Shown here piece after piece: positions 1-11,078 of a stretch of 64,000 bases of DNA. Under the pieces are notes generated by a model. That model saw only the letters and a list, made by a program, of their open reading frames with translations, made no database searches and was not told where the DNA came from. Source of the stretch: Polytrichum commune (Eukaryota; Streptophyta; Polytrichopsida; Polytrichales; Polytrichaceae); contig OX485808.1 of NCBI GenBank assembly GCA_950295325.1, positions 11,782,501-11,846,500 of the forward strand, written 5' to 3'. The translations under genes and the position numbers were made by a program. The stretch's first letter is position 1; the number at the start of each line of letters is the position of its first letter.

Positions 1-591
1 TTCATAAAGAGCAAGCTAGTTCACCTCCGCCCGTGGCTTCGGACCTTCCTCCAGATCGCCCAACAACGATGGTGGGTGGTCGTGTGGAGCTCCATGAAGG
101 CCGAGAACACCAATGCAGTCGTGGAGTTCATCTTCAAGGGCATCGAGCCCCCCTGCATGGTCCTAGCACAGGAAGCCTGTAGAATATTGTACACACCGGA
201 CGGCAAAGTCATCAAAAAACCAAACAACCCCGCTTCCCCCCAATACCTCAAGGTCTTGAAGCCCATTTTTTGGGACCAGCGTCCGTCATTGATAGGTGTC
301 CCCTACGACGTCCGTCCCACCCGGGAGAGCACGCTCATGGTGGACGACAGTGCCGCAAAGAACATGTTGAACCCGACGGCCAACTTAATAGTTTGCCCTA
401 CGTGGACGGTCGAGAAGGTCCGGGACCGATTTTTGTTAGACCTTAGTAAATACCTCCAGGCGCTCAGGGGAAGCGGACTACCTGTAAACAATTTTGTTAG
501 GAATAATCCGATAGGCGAGAGATACTTGGATCCACGAGACCATTTGTACAGAGAGTTGTTCTCTCACGCGAAATTTAACAAGCTCATTTGA
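1..591 (+). CDS. FCP1/NIF-like HAD phosphatase, C-terminal part (5' truncated by window edge)
   Basis: The frame is open from base 1 to the TGA at 589-591, so the start lies upstream of the window. Early residues (LRPWLRTFLQ, then VVVWSSMKAEN) match the R-P-G...VWSS block of FCP1/NLI-interacting-factor (HAD superfamily) phosphatases. LMVDDSAAKNMLNP matches their late acidic motif (DDS...NP), and FLLDLSKYLQAL is the usual closing helix. The DxDxT nucleophile motif would lie upstream and is not visible. Such enzymes dephosphorylate Ser in proteins such as the RNA polymerase II C-terminal domain; the substrate here is unknown. A (TG)n tract follows about 10 bases after the stop. Family call fairly sure; whether it is a functional host gene or a multicopy relic is not. 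Confidence 0.7.
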   Translation, partial: FIKSKLVHLRPWLRTFLQIAQQRWWVVVWSSMKAENTNAVVEFIFKGIEPPCMVLAQEACRILYTPDGKVIKKPNNPASPQYLKVLKPIFWDQRPSLIGVPYDVRPTRESTLMVDDSAAKNMLNPTANLIVCPTWTVEKVRDRFLLDLSKYLQALRGSGLPVNNFVRNNPIGERYLDPRDHLYRELFSHAKFNKLI

Positions 592-595
592 GGCA

Positions 596-598
<3 letters not shown>

Positions 599-630
<32 letters not shown>
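599..630. repeat. (TG)n dinucleotide microsatellite
   Basis: An almost pure TG run of about 15 units directly after the phosphatase stop codon. It probably lies in the 3' untranslated region. Confidence 0.9.
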
Positions 631-632
<2 letters not shown>

Positions 633-705
633 CGCCCGCCCACTTTGTGTAATATATGCTTCATATGTATCTTGATTTTCACGCGCTCTAGCAAACCCTC
701 TTCCT

Positions 706-1119
706 TTGGGTTTTGTTTCGTTTCCTTTTTTGCGCCAGCGTTTGGAGCCCTCGATTGACATCGTCAGCGAGTCAGAGTTGGGGAGCTTCTTCTACGAGAC
801 CGTTTACGACGCCGCGTCAACCATTGACTACTCCAAGGAGCCTATTGACGCCGGCGTCGTCGATAGCCCCCCACCCAAGCAAATCTTACGGCGATCTCCG
901 TCCCCGTCGCCGCTCAAGGGCATAAATCGCAAATGCGTCCGGACATCCCCCTCTCGGCCCGGCGGAAGTATTACACCTCAACGGCGGCTGCGGATGGACG
1001 CACGGCCAACGAAGAGTGGAACCCTTCCTATTCCTTTGCGGGACGCCTTGCCCCTCCTTGCCAACTCCGATGGGAACGCCCCCGGTGACAAGGTGAACCC
1101 CCCCCCCCCCCCTCTCTAA
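706..1119 (+). CDS. Hypothetical Ser/Pro/Arg-rich ORF, possibly an exon
   Basis: Open reading frame of about 137 codons beginning in a T-rich stretch and ending in a C10-type homopolymer that encodes Pro residues. The composition (RRSPSPSPLKG, TSPSRPGG, TPQRRLR) is that of a disordered, basic, SP-rich segment. No domain is recognised. It follows the phosphatase ORF on the same strand and could be a downstream exon of that transcription unit or an unrelated gene. The first ATG may not be the true start, since the frame opens upstream through a polypyrimidine tract that could be a splice acceptor. Confidence 0.35.
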   Translation: MGFVSFPFLRQRLEPSIDIVSESELGSFFYETVYDAASTIDYSKEPIDAGVVDSPPPKQILRRSPSPSPLKGINRKCVRTSPSRPGGSITPQRRLRMDARPTKSGTLPIPLRDALPLLANSDGNAPGDKVNPPPPPL

Positions 1120-1204
1120 AACATGGTTAACCGCACATTACAATCATTTTGCACTTAAAAAATGATCGTGTGACACGTTTGGGTCTTCCTCCCTAAACTA
1201 ACAC

Positions 1205-1549
1205 ATGTGGTCTTGCAATGACGCGTTGCAGGTTGCTCCCACCCGTAAACCTATGCGGTCTAGTGCGTCCATCGAGTTCGAGCGTATGTACGCCATGACC
1301 AGAAATGCGAGACAATCCACTTCATCGTATTCGAATTCTTCGACGTATATTTCGGGCGGCCGACGGACTCCAAAATGTCTTATGGATGGCGGTCACCCCA
1401 AGAATGGCTATAGTCGCGGGGCGGAGATTTTCAGGAATGTTGAAGCAATGCGAGCAAAAGAAGCCGCAGCAAAAGAAAAAGAGGCAAAAGAAAAAGAGGC
1501 AAAAGATAAAAAAGCAAAAGAAAAAGAGGCAATCTCCGAGGCTAGATAG
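1205..1549 (+). CDS. Hypothetical ORF ending in Lys/Glu/Ala repeats, possibly an exon
   Basis: About 114 codons. The N-terminal half is Ser/Arg-rich with no recognised domain. The C-terminal 35 residues are a charged repeat built on the units AKEKE and AKDKK, predicted to be a single alpha helix or coiled coil. The frame ends in TAG. It lies 85 bases downstream of the preceding SP-rich ORF on the same strand and may belong to the same gene. No function can be assigned. Confidence 0.35.
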   Translation: MWSCNDALQVAPTRKPMRSSASIEFERMYAMTRNARQSTSSYSNSSTYISGGRRTPKCLMDGGHPKNGYSRGAEIFRNVEAMRAKEAAAKEKEAKEKEAKDKKAKEKEAISEAR

Positions 1550-1689
1550 GCCATAGTAGGCGTAGGGTTTTGGGCCATAGGCAACATCATTTTGGGTCGC
1601 ACTATCCAATGTATGTGTGGTGTTAGCATGCTATGCATTTTACATGCCATACTTTGTATGTTTTTTTTGCAATAATATAAGTGTCACAT

Positions 1690-1965
1690 GATTTCCCCTT
1701 CAATATGGTCCAAGGTTTGGATTGCCCTAACTAAACCATCACAAATATGAGTTTGGAATATTTTGTATGTTATATTATATTGGTTCACATAGTTCCCCTT
1801 CAATATGGTCTAAGGGTTTGGAGTGCCCTACCTAAAACATATTCATACAAGATCTCATATTTTGTGTGCGATAATATGAATGTTTTAAGATTTCCCCTTC
1901 AATTTGGCCTAAGGTTTGGATTGCGCATCCTAAACAATCCCAAATATGAGTTATTAATGGGGTTC
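1690..1965. repeat. About 100-bp tandem repeat, three diverged copies
   Basis: The phrase TTCCCCTTCAATATGGTC, followed by a GGTTTGGAxTGC block, recurs at about 1693, 1793 and 1892, giving a 99-100 bp period. Copies differ at several positions. No coding capacity. Confidence 0.75.
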
Positions 1966-1979
1966 TTGTTCTAAATACC

Positions 1980-4570
1980 CGACACAAAGTGTTCGCATCT
2001 TACAACTTTCTCCAATATGTGTTTCATTTATCCTTGTTCTTATTTATGTGAATGTCTCAAAATGCCCAAAAAGTCTCAATTTAACGAATATAGTGTTAAT
2101 TGTTAGAGTCAAAATCAGTAGTATCATCTTCACCTTCAAGAGGAAAACGCTCTGAAAGGTATCTTTGTGGATGTGAAACAACCATCTAAACTTTGTAGAG
2201 TTCCTCCATAAAGCTATGGCTTCCATTAGTACGTTATCAAGATCACCACAAAGATCTTCCATAGACACACTCATAACACATTCTAAACGCTAGCCGTCAA
2301 CAATGAAATGCAGTAATGAAGCAAAAACTTCGCCAATCCACTATTCACCAAATCACTATAAGCCTACAACGAACACATAACCTAAACCCTAGAACCAGAT
2401 GATATCCGCCCCTAGATGAATCAAACCGGATGAAATCCGCCTATTTCACAATTCATCCGGGTAAAAATCCTCCTCATTAAAATGGTTGCCGATTGAAATC
2501 CGTTTTTTCTTTAAAACACCAGTTTCACATCCTCCACTTTCCCAATTCAATCGAAGTTTTCACAAAACCAACCGGCCGCCATTACACTAAATACCGGTTC
2601 TCCCTGGACATTGTTCGGCAAAGGCTGTTGAGATTTCCAGGAAACACTCCGACTTGGATACTCCATGATCTCAGAGGTACAATGTTGACAAATCCACCCA
2701 TGCTCTTGAAGAAATTTCGTCAACCAACATGTTGAATTCATTGCGCTGCAGTACGGCGTTGGAAATTATCCATGTGGTTCCGACGTGATGTCAAGACATT
2801 GTGAAGCTTGCTGCTGATTGCGTCCTTCAACATGGAGTGATGGACTGAAATGCATTGGTTACCAGAATGATTACGGCCTGTCAACAAGAACCGATTCACA
2901 AAATTAACGCAGGTTCATCTGGCCACGGGGGACTTAGTCGTTATTAGTGATGTAGATTTTTTTCGATGACCACGTCCGTTGCATCTCACAGTCCTGTTCC
3001 TGATCGTAGCTAATTCTTATCTATGCTTCGCAATGTCAAAATTAATCCGGTTGCCTGCGTCGCAGTGAGAGTTGAGCTATGCGGCGGTTGCTCATTTGCG
3101 AGAACTGAAGTTTAGATTAAATTTATTCAAGCTTCTCAAAAGAATGAAGATCGTACCAGGAGATCAATGGCCGGAGACGTACAAATCACAAGTGAGAGAT
3201 TAAGGTCTATGCACTCAGTTGACCGATCCTGTAGGTGTTTTTGTATTATTAACTAATGCCAGATGTGAATTTAATTGGAAATTTTACAAAGAACGAGCTG
3301 TAACAGGAGGCGGCTCACCAAAGCACGACAGAGGTTTATGAAGTTTTCAACAGAAAAGTTCGCATTTCGGACACTAATTCTACCAGAAATCAGACAGCTG
3401 GATCCTCTCTTAAACCACACTTCATGACCTGCCGGTAGACATGTTCGGGGGATGTTCCTCTCAAAATTCCCTCTCGCATTGTGCGCTACACTATTTATGC
3501 TCTTGATTAATTACGACGTCTAATGTGGAATCACACCAATCGTATGAATAGGAATGATTCTCACATGCATCAACCGTCTCAGCATCGATTTATTACAAGC
3601 ACACCGCTTCACAACTTCCTTGCAAACAGTGACGATAATGTGCAGTATGTATTGGAGTTGGTCTTATCTTCGGCTATCTGAGAGTTACCCGTCAGAAGAA
3701 CCTGCAAATGTCTATGAATTGCTTGTTTCATGCAGTTGGCCTCATTGTCACTTAAACCGACTGCAATGAACCATGGCGCAGGTTTGTTACTGCCGGGAAC
3801 ACTTGTTTCAAATGTACGTACCTTGCGCTCGATGTATTTGTTAAATTTTTGACGTCAGGTCGCATCGGCATTCTCGCACTGTGGCTACTTATCGGGTGCC
3901 TCTCAATACAGAAGAAAGATCAAAGGGCTAGATATCGGACCCTAGAACAGCTGACTGAGCATTGTATCCGATCAACGTTTCATTCAATGCTCCAAGACAA
4001 GATCTTGCCTCTACATAGAATTGAATTTTGAGTTTGAGTTTCTTGATACTTCATTACAATGTTATCGGTGACCGTGAACACGGATTTACTAGGGACTTCC
4101 AGATTCCGCAAAGCTTGGCGTTCAGTTGGAGGTGATTTTGCAATATGCTTGCACTTTGCAAATGGGGGACGTTAAATACTCCCCCCCCGAACTTTTCGGG
4201 GTGTCAGATTCGGGCTGGGGCAGCCGCCCGTCCAAAAAATCTGGATTTTTTGGACCCGACCGAAAACTGCTGCCCGCCCGCCCGATTTCGAAAAAACCAT
4301 TGCCCTTGCATTCTTGAAGGCCACTTACTCACAAATCCCATATTGAGTGCACTTCACCTTCAAGGGCCAAAATCCAATATATATGTTCACTTCCATTGAG
4401 TAAATAAGCAATTGACTGGGGTTTCATTATCAAAGTGAAACCGTCAATAAAACATGTAATTAACTTGGAAGTCAAAAATATTACAAAACCCTCACTAGCA
4501 CTAAGGTTATAATTTTTGTGACTCACAATTTGAAATTGTCTTTGTCATTCTAAAATGACACTTAAATTTA
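1980..4570. other. No gene recognised; unique AT-leaning sequence
   Basis: Only short ORFs of 60-84 codons on both strands, none with a recognisable motif or coding-like composition. One perfect inverted repeat and a C/G-rich patch lie at 4170-4300. Confidence 0.5.
4231..4254. repeat. Perfect 11-bp inverted repeat (short hairpin)
   Basis: TCCAAAAAATC at 4231-4241 and its exact reverse complement at 4244-4254 are separated by two bases. A second small hairpin (CCCCGAA/TTCGGGG) lies at about 4185-4201. They sit in a C/G-rich island in otherwise AT-rich DNA; significance unknown. Confidence 0.6.
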
Positions 4571-4572
4571 GT

Positions 4573-4922
4573 CAGGGTTGTCTATCCCGACGTCATGACG
4601 GTGTCGTGCCGTCATGACGTGTCGTGTCGTGACGGACCCCTCTGTCACGACACAATAGGGTCCACGTAGGGTCAACCTAGGGGAAAGCTAGTAGGGTGGG
4701 TAAAATACTTACCTTCTTGCCAAGGTGGCGTCCTATGTGGCAGAAAAGGCCGACGTGGACGTGGATATGCCTAGCGTCAGGTAAACCATTTTGCCATTCT
4801 GTTTATCATTCTGTTAAAATCAAAGTAGTAAAATATGACTAAGGAGGGTGTGGGGCGGACGGGGGACGGGGGTGGGGCGGACGGGGGGGGGGGGGGGGGA
4901 ACGGGGGGGAACGGGGCGGCAA
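4573..4922 (+). mobile_element. 5'-end fragment of a hAT-like non-autonomous element
   Basis: This starts with CAGGGTTGTCTAT, identical to the terminus of the complete element at 61172-62028. It stays closely similar over about 280 bases, including the shared phrases GGGTCCACGTAGGGTCA, CTAGTAGGGTGGGTAAAATA and TTATCATTCTGTTAAAATCA. It then enters a G-rich minisatellite (GGGGCGGACGGGG type) and stops at about 4920 with no right inverted terminus, so it is truncated. Non-coding. Confidence 0.75.
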
Positions 4923-5487
4923 CAAACATTTCAAAAACTGTTTCTTGAGCAAGAAGTATCCACCTCTGTGCACTGACCACAAAACTGATGCCTATGCTAT
5001 CATTACAACAATGTTTTGACGAATATAGATTAATGGCTCAACCTGACACTTCTGTAAAAAAAATCCATGACATTTTTTAGCACCACAATAGCACTTAACC
5101 CTTTCCCCGTCCATTCTGTTATTAATATCGACAACAGATGTTGAATGTAGCCATTCTCTAACATAAGAAGAAGCTTGACTTCTTCATTTTGATGTGTCGC
5201 AGGTTACTCTCTATTTTTTTTCTTGCATAGCATTGCATACTAATCTAAATGTTTTTGTTTTGGATTTACTTTTTGCACTTCCTGTAGAAATATGTGTAGG
5301 TGTGCTGAAATTCAAGTTCACCTACATATATGGAGCAAAAGCCTCACGGAGTAGGAACATTGCACTAAGATCCATAAACCTCATACAATATACAAGTTTT
5401 GTATGAAAAATTGATGGCTTTATTTACATCTCCAGCGGTTACAAAATTGGTATGATTCAAAATTGATGCAAAAGAAACTAAAAAATT

Positions 5488-7403
5488 CTATTTTGCAATG
5501 TCACGGAAGCACATTGTCGGGTTAGCCATGTTGTATGGAGGTGACTTCAACATGTTCACTACGTGTGTGATGGTTGACCTTTCCGCTGGATTGGTCTTCG
5601 TCAATGAATCCAATGCTAACTCAAACCGCATCTTCAAGCCATTTGGATCACTGTTTAGCTGAAACAAGGGGGAAGTCGAATCCTTGGCATAAATCTTCCT
5701 TGCCAAAGCACCCACTGAGAAGGACTCCGAGAGAAACGTGTGCCTATGTTTCCGAGCCATCCTCACCGGAGAGGTGGATGTTCCACGTTGCCCTCGTACA
5801 TGGAATAATTCTGGACCAGCACAGTTGTATTTTGCTTTGTGCTTGTTCATCTCATCCACTGAATCTCTTCCATAGTTGGAGGGTGCGTCTTCATCTCCCC
5901 AGGATGCCATGCCCCAATCACACACACCAATGTAAACCGTGTTATCACGATCTTGTGGAAAATACAGCATGACATTGTTGGGATTAAGGTCATTGTGCAA
6001 CACGTCATGCTTGTGCACTACATCCACAATGCACATTAGAGCCCATGCCAAATAAGCTCGATGCCTTCGATATACAACCAACCGTTTCCGTGCTTCAAAG
6101 TCTAGCCCAAGCATTTGAAGGATTGTGCGCTCGTGTTCTTCAAGTCATAGACCCTCATGTTCTTCAAGGAGCCTTCATTCCACCACATCGAATAGGATTC
6201 GTATGTTTTCATATTGAGGTATTGTAGCTTGATTACCCCAGGATGATCTAGTGGACACGCCAATGCTTCAACTGAACGCTCCTTTCGGTTCTCCAGACTA
6301 TTCGTGGCCTTCATGGTCTTCCCAGCCCACTCTATCCAGCTAGGGATGAATGATGCTCCATGAATTGTGACCCTCCGCACCACTCCGTAGGTCCCTTGAA
6401 AGATTTCCTTATCCAAGGTTTTGATCTCCGCATTTCTAGGCAGCCATATGACACCCTGCCGGCCCTGAGTGGCAATGTTGTCTGCCATTTGTTTGTCAAT
6501 AAAAATGGGAAGGTTGCGGGCGGATGTTCCTTTTGCTATTATTACGTCTCTTCTCCAATTCTCTAGCTTCTCGTACAGCTCAAACTTTATGCCAGTACTA
6601 CTTCCCTCACCAGGATGCACAACATCATATGTCATTGTTGGATTGTAGATTGTTTCCCTGGCTTGTTGTTCAATCCAGGTGTCCCAATCGCTCATGCCCC
6701 TAGCTTCTTCAAACTCCGCTCCAGCCGTGCCTTCCGTGAGAGGAAGCATCAAATCGTTCTTCACCAACTCTAAACCCTTTATACTATTATTGAGGTATTG
6801 TTTTTCCAAAAAAACCATGATGTTATTTCTAAACCATTCCAAAAGCAATGTCCTACAATGGTTTCGAATCTCATCGCTCCGTTTATCACGTTTGCCTCTA
6901 TTTTTCCTTTTCTTTGATTGCGAACCTGATGTCGTGGACCCCTCCTCCATCCCTTCCGAATCTGCTGCGCGTTTCAATCCCCGTCGTTCATCAATATCCG
7001 AAGCCAGAGGTACATCACGTGCAGGGCTATGTGGTCTTGATGTCCGCCGTGTCGGAGATCGTGGTGGCACGTGCTCCCCACGAGTGGGTGCATGTATACC
7101 AGTGGAACTGCCTGAGCTTGGTCCCCTTCCTGTTCTCCCTCTATATCCACTATTTCCCCGACTCCCACGTGTTCCACGGCTTCCCCGTGATTGGCTGCCT
7201 CCAGAATGACCAACAACAAAAAACTCCTGATCAAATTCAAAAGGATCTCCACGTGCTCCACGTGCTCTACGTGCTACAGGACTTCCACTTCCGGGCTCGC
7301 TTCCCATACCCTCGCCAGTATTCGCAGATGCATTGCTTTGGAGCCAAGCACGGTGCAGCCTTGAATCCTCGTCTTGGTAAGGAGCAATGTCCTCCCCCTC
7401 CAT
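5488..7403 (-). pseudogene. Protein kinase with long disordered N-terminus, split by a frameshift
   Basis: Likely start is the ATG at 7403 (MEGEDIAPYQ), downstream of a TATA-like box; an in-frame upstream Met at 7583 lies in leader-like sequence. About 290 N-terminal residues are Ser/Gly/Arg-rich and disordered. The kinase N-lobe follows: glycine loop FQGTYGVVRRV and an AGKTMK lysine. The frame ends at CLG-stop near 6102. The C-lobe resumes in another frame overlapping that point: HNDLNPNNVML catalytic loop, CDWG in place of DFG, AGPELF in place of APE, ending at 5488. A single-base indel near 6105-6115 would explain the break; no splice signals fit so short an interval. It is either a recent pseudogene or a sequencing error. 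Ser/Thr-type kinase fold is likely; substrate unknown. Confidence 0.7.
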
Positions 7404-7608
7404 CGTGAAAAAAACTGCGTGAGTGAGTGAGTGTAAAAATGAGTGCGTGAATCTGAAGAAAAAAATTGCGAGGGTTACCCCACAATTTGCCCTGCCCTCC
7501 CAAAACCCCTGAGACCCGCGCGGTGTCACTGTACCTTGGGACGCAACAAGGTCTCGGGTCCCAATGTGGTGGGAGGAGAGCAAAAGTGATTGGAACTAAA
7601 GCCCCCCA

Positions 7609-7620
7609 GCTTTATATAGG
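7609..7620 (-). promoter_or_regulatory. TATA-like box upstream of the kinase gene
   Basis: On the minus strand the sequence reads CTATATAAAGC, about 210 bases before the proposed ATG at 7403, with a pyrimidine-rich leader between. A plausible core promoter by position only. Confidence 0.4.
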
Positions 7621-7677
7621 TAAAGGGGAGCTTCATCATGATGGGGGCTTCATCATGATGAGATCCCGATCGGATTT

Positions 7678-7905
7678 GACGGGGGAAACGGGGCGGACGT
7701 AGGGGGGAACGTGGGAGTGGGGTGGGCGTACGAGGGGAACGGGGGCGGACGGGGTGGGAACAGGGGCAGATGGGGGGGGGGGGGGGGATGGAGTGGACGG
7801 GGACGGGAACGGGGGCGGACGGGGACGGGAACAGGGGCGGACGGGGGCGGGAACGGGGCGGACGGGTTCGGGAACGGGGTCGGACGGGGGGAACGGGGGC
7901 CGTAG
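7678..7905 (+). repeat. G-rich minisatellite (GGGAACGGGGGCGGAC type)
   Basis: Irregular repetition of GGAACGGGGGCGGACGGG-like units, with a run of about 14 G. The same core is found inside the hAT-like elements at 4573 and 61172, but here the flanks do not match their ends. Frames through it are spurious Gly/Arg or Pro-rich translations. Many G4-capable runs. Confidence 0.8.
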
Positions 7906-7982
7906 TACAAATCGACGCAACGAGCTGAAACGATTGTTGAAGGATGTATTTGAAGAAGATTATGTAGTGGTTTTACACATTC

Positions 7983-9425
7983 ATGCAATACGGTAATGTC
8001 ATGACCTACTCACTACAATGCATGCTGGCGCTATTGGAATTATTCAAAGATGAAGAGCCGCATTGGTATGAGATCATATGTTTTTTTAAATTATATTTTT
8101 ATTTGAACTTGCTTGAAGATGTTTTACAAGAGTTGAATAAATTGAATATGAAATTTAAATATGATATGGTTGATATCACAACTATTAATGCAATCATTAA
8201 TTTCATTATTTCAATTTATCACGTCATTTTAAAATCTAGGAATGGACCTATGTTGGGTCGTACAAGCAAGAATTTTGGAAAATTCTTGAGGAAATTTCCA
8301 AGAAATCTTCAGTTGAGTTATGAAAACAATACAAGATATTGTATTATTCATGCATTGGCAATGATGGGCATAACATTAAGTAGCAAGCCCGCATTGACCT
8401 TCTCAAAAGAGCATCAAACCGGCGTGTGCCGGTTTGATGCTCTTTCTTGAGCAAAGGTAGAACAAAGTTTGAGTTTTATTTAAGCTATTCTTAAACTATT
8501 TGGGTAGTTACTTTCAATGTTTAAAATTAATTATGTCGGTTTCTAGGACAAAACTAATGCCAAGTGGTGGTAAAGGTTATAATCTAGGCTAAATTACGAT
8601 CTAAACAAATCTTAATAGCTATAAAGCAATCGAAAAGTTGGTGAGGTCAAAAATGTAGTTGCACTTTTTGGAAAAGTCTCCCGACACCCGCATTGGAAAC
8701 ATCTTTGATGCCTTTTTGAAGCTTCTATATTTGATTAATTATCCATTCATTCACCCTTGCTTTGCAAGCTTTTCCCTTCTTGTTGAGGTAAATTTGCGGG
8801 TACTCAAAGGGTACCCTCCTAGCATTGCTACTTGATGTTATGGGCCCAATGAACTACAACCATTCATATTATTGGGTGCATCTTATGTACAAAAAGTTGT
8901 TCATGCTTTGAATGATCGTTTTCCAGACCTCCCAATATTCAATGCAGCCAAACTTTTTAACCCTCGTAATTATCCAAGCGATGATAGTGACCGAATCACA
9001 AATACCGAATTGTGGTTCAAAAGGATATTGTTGGAGTTTCAATACACTGAAGAAGAAAGTGACATGTGTAAGGGAGAACTCTTAGAATTTAAGGAAACAC
9101 TTCGACATGAGTATGAGAACAAAACAATGGCACATATGTGGTAGCAATTTGGAATGGCACACAAATTGGCCTAAACTTATGTAACTTTGGAAAATTATTA
9201 TACTCATTCCCTCAAGTATAGCTATTTTTTAGAGAGGATTTTCCAAACAAGATGCGATCAAAAGCCATTTGCGCAATAGGTTGAATTTGAAGACCCTTGA
9301 TGCTCTTATGCGGGTCTCTATTTATGGGCTTGAAGTGGATGCAATGGATTGGGCTACCATCTTCAACATTTGGAGAAACATATGAGACCAAAGGATACTT
9401 ATGCCCGATTGATAGTTTTTTGTTA
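7983..9425 (+). pseudogene. Decayed hAT-superfamily transposase
   Basis: Several plus-strand pieces in order resemble the C-terminal half of plant hAT transposase-like proteins. 7983-8390 holds LALLELFKDEEPHWYEI and LEDVLQELNKLNMKF. 8640-8770 holds a broken piece. 8872-9144 holds ALNDRFPDLPIFNAAKLFNP and a tail. 9230-9420 reads, in another frame, like the hAT dimerisation region (RLNLKTLDALMRVSI then WATIFNIW). Stops and frame changes separate the pieces, and a perfect hairpin at 8406-8445 interrupts the first. Non-functional. No terminal repeats were found. Confidence 0.6.
8406..8445. repeat. Perfect 18-bp inverted repeat with 4-base loop
   Basis: AAAGAGCATCAAACCGGC (8406-8423), loop GTGT, then the exact complement GCCGGTTTGATGCTCTTT (8428-8445). 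The flanks (CTC / TTGAG) extend the pairing with a two-base bulge. It would form a very stable hairpin if transcribed. It sits inside the hAT transposase remnant. Confidence 0.9.
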
Positions 9426-9479
9426 CAAATCAAGATTGTATTTTTTATTATTTAGGATATTAGTTTTTCTAAAATATTG

Positions 9480-9960
9480 TGTAACCCAAAATTGAGGTGA
9501 CATTTTAGAATTAAATGTATATGTCATTTTGACATTCATTTTTATTTTTGAAAATGTCACATGACACTTTGTATTTGGAGTTGAATGTCAAATGAAATTT
9601 GTCAAACATACACACTGTACGGGAGCATAGGGGGGGAAGGCTGGGGGATGGGGGGAAGCAGTGTGTATATTTGACAAAGGTTTTGCAAGTTATTCACTTT
9701 TGACATGCAAAAACTCGCAAAAAAAAATGCATGTCAATTGACATGCACAATTGAGAAGTTGACACGTACTGTGACTTGTGAAGAAAAAAACCACACGTCA
9801 ATTGACATGCTAGAAATTGAGATGACATGTACTACTAGGCAACTTAAGTACTATAAACTGCAATTCAAGTATGTGGAAAACATAACGCATAATAGTTAGA
9901 GAACTTCTTACACTCACTTACATACTTAACTTCAACCTTGTTCTTGTAATTTGCTTTGTA
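9480..9960. other. No gene recognised; AT-rich with short TGACA/TTGACAT repeats
   Basis: Contains recurring ATGTCAATTGACATG-like palindromic words (about 9545-9830) and a G-rich patch at 9625-9660. The only ORF (64 codons at 9705) has no recognisable feature. Confidence 0.5.
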
Positions 9961-9974
9961 ACCAGGAAGGCCCT

Positions 9975-10098
9975 ACAGTTGAGACGGTGATCGATCATAG
10001 AGGTGGTGGAGGCTCAGTACAAGGCCCACAAGACCATTGTTCCTGGTCTCTTGCAGATGTATTTCCACGATTGTTTCGTGCAGGCATGTGAATGAATA
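9975..10098 (+). pseudogene. Class III peroxidase exon-1 fragment
   Basis: One frame reads VVEAQYKAHKTIVPGLL then MYFHDCFVQACE and a stop. FHDCFV is the distal-haem signature of plant class III peroxidases, where the His is catalytic and the Cys forms a disulfide. Just upstream the frame is broken, consistent with a small insertion near 9985. The first intron of these genes commonly follows FHDCFVQ; here the next bases are GCATGT, which fits a GC-type donor. No other peroxidase exon is seen nearby, so this is a relic or captured fragment. Confidence 0.6.
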
Positions 10099-10439
10099 AT
10101 TTACCCTAACAAATCTCGAAGAGTGATGCTTTGGCTGGTTAAATATTGGGTTAATTATGAGGCATCTTAGCTTGACACTGGGATGATTTGAGGTAGACTT
10201 TGCAAAATGCAGAGATTCCCTTTAATTTGAGTGTAATGTACAATGTACAATTCCCAATGCCTTAATTGAAGATAAATTGGAAGCAATATTGTTGTTGGGT
10301 TTGTGATTTGAATGTCAACAACGTTCACAGGTTCCCAAAGTTTGTCACGTATTCTAGGCCAGTGGTAGATGATCCACTCTCACTAGTTGCACCGCCTACA
10401 TTTGTGATAGATACTTTGGGATGGTCAATTCCTAAGTCA

Positions 10440-10957
10440 TTTGATTTGAAATTTGTGATTTATTGAATGAAAGTGGCCTTGGAATACGTGACATGGGTTG
10501 TGAAACCATATGAACCACTAAGGTTCAAGCACAAATATGTGATTTATTAATGAAAATGGCCTTGGGATGCATGTGGGTTGTGAAACCATATGAACCACTA
10601 AGGTTGAAGCACAAATTTGTGATTTTTTTGAATGAAAGTGGCCTTCGGATGCGTATGGATTGTGAAACCATATGAACCACTAAGGTTGAAATACAAATTT
10701 GGATTTTTTGAATGAAAGTGGCCTTCGGATGCGTGTGGGTTGTGAAACCATATGAACTACTAAGGTTGAAGCACAAATATGTGATTTATTGAATGAAAGT
10801 GGCCTTGGGATGCGTGTGGGTTGTGAAATCATATGAACCACTAAGGTTGAAGCACAAATTTGTGATTTATTTAATGAAAGTGGCTTTCGAATGCGTGTGG
10901 GTTGTGAAACCATATGAACCACTAAGGTTGAAACACGAATATGTGATTTATTAAATG
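10440..10957. repeat. About 81-bp tandem array, six or more copies
   Basis: The phrase CATATGAACCACTAAGGTT recurs so that CTAAGG falls at 10518, 10598, 10680, 10760, 10841 and 10922, a period of 80-82 bases. Each unit also carries GAATGAAAGTGGCCTT. Minus-strand ORFs across it are translations of the repeat, not genes. The array abuts the inverted hAT fragment at 10965. Confidence 0.9.
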
Positions 10958-10961
10958 AATG

Positions 10962-11078
10962 GATAACTAATCAAATATAGAAACTTCAAAGAGGTATAAA
11001 AAAAGTTACCAATGCGGATGTCGGGAGACTTTTCTAAAAAGTGCAACTACCTTTTTGACCTCACCAACTCTCTTTTTA
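10962..11078 (-). mobile_element. Inverted fragment of the hAT transposase remnant
   Basis: This is close to the reverse complement of 8640-8755. It shares GTCGGGAGACTTTTC, AAAAGTGCAACTAC, TTTTTGACCTCACCAA and GAATGGATAA(C/T)TAATCAAATATAGAA. It is therefore an opposite-strand scrap of the same transposase sequence, next to the 81-bp array. Confidence 0.7.

Noticed and set aside
6100-6116. An intron explaining the kinase frame break
   Set aside because: The two frames overlap by a few bases; there is no room for an intron and no GT...AG pair.
7636-7996. Pro-rich and Gly/Arg-rich ORFs on both strands
   Set aside because: Products of the G-rich minisatellite; no unique sequence or motif.
10525-10922. 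Minus-strand ORFs of repeated Ser/Phe/Lys units
   Set aside because: Translation of the 81-bp tandem array.
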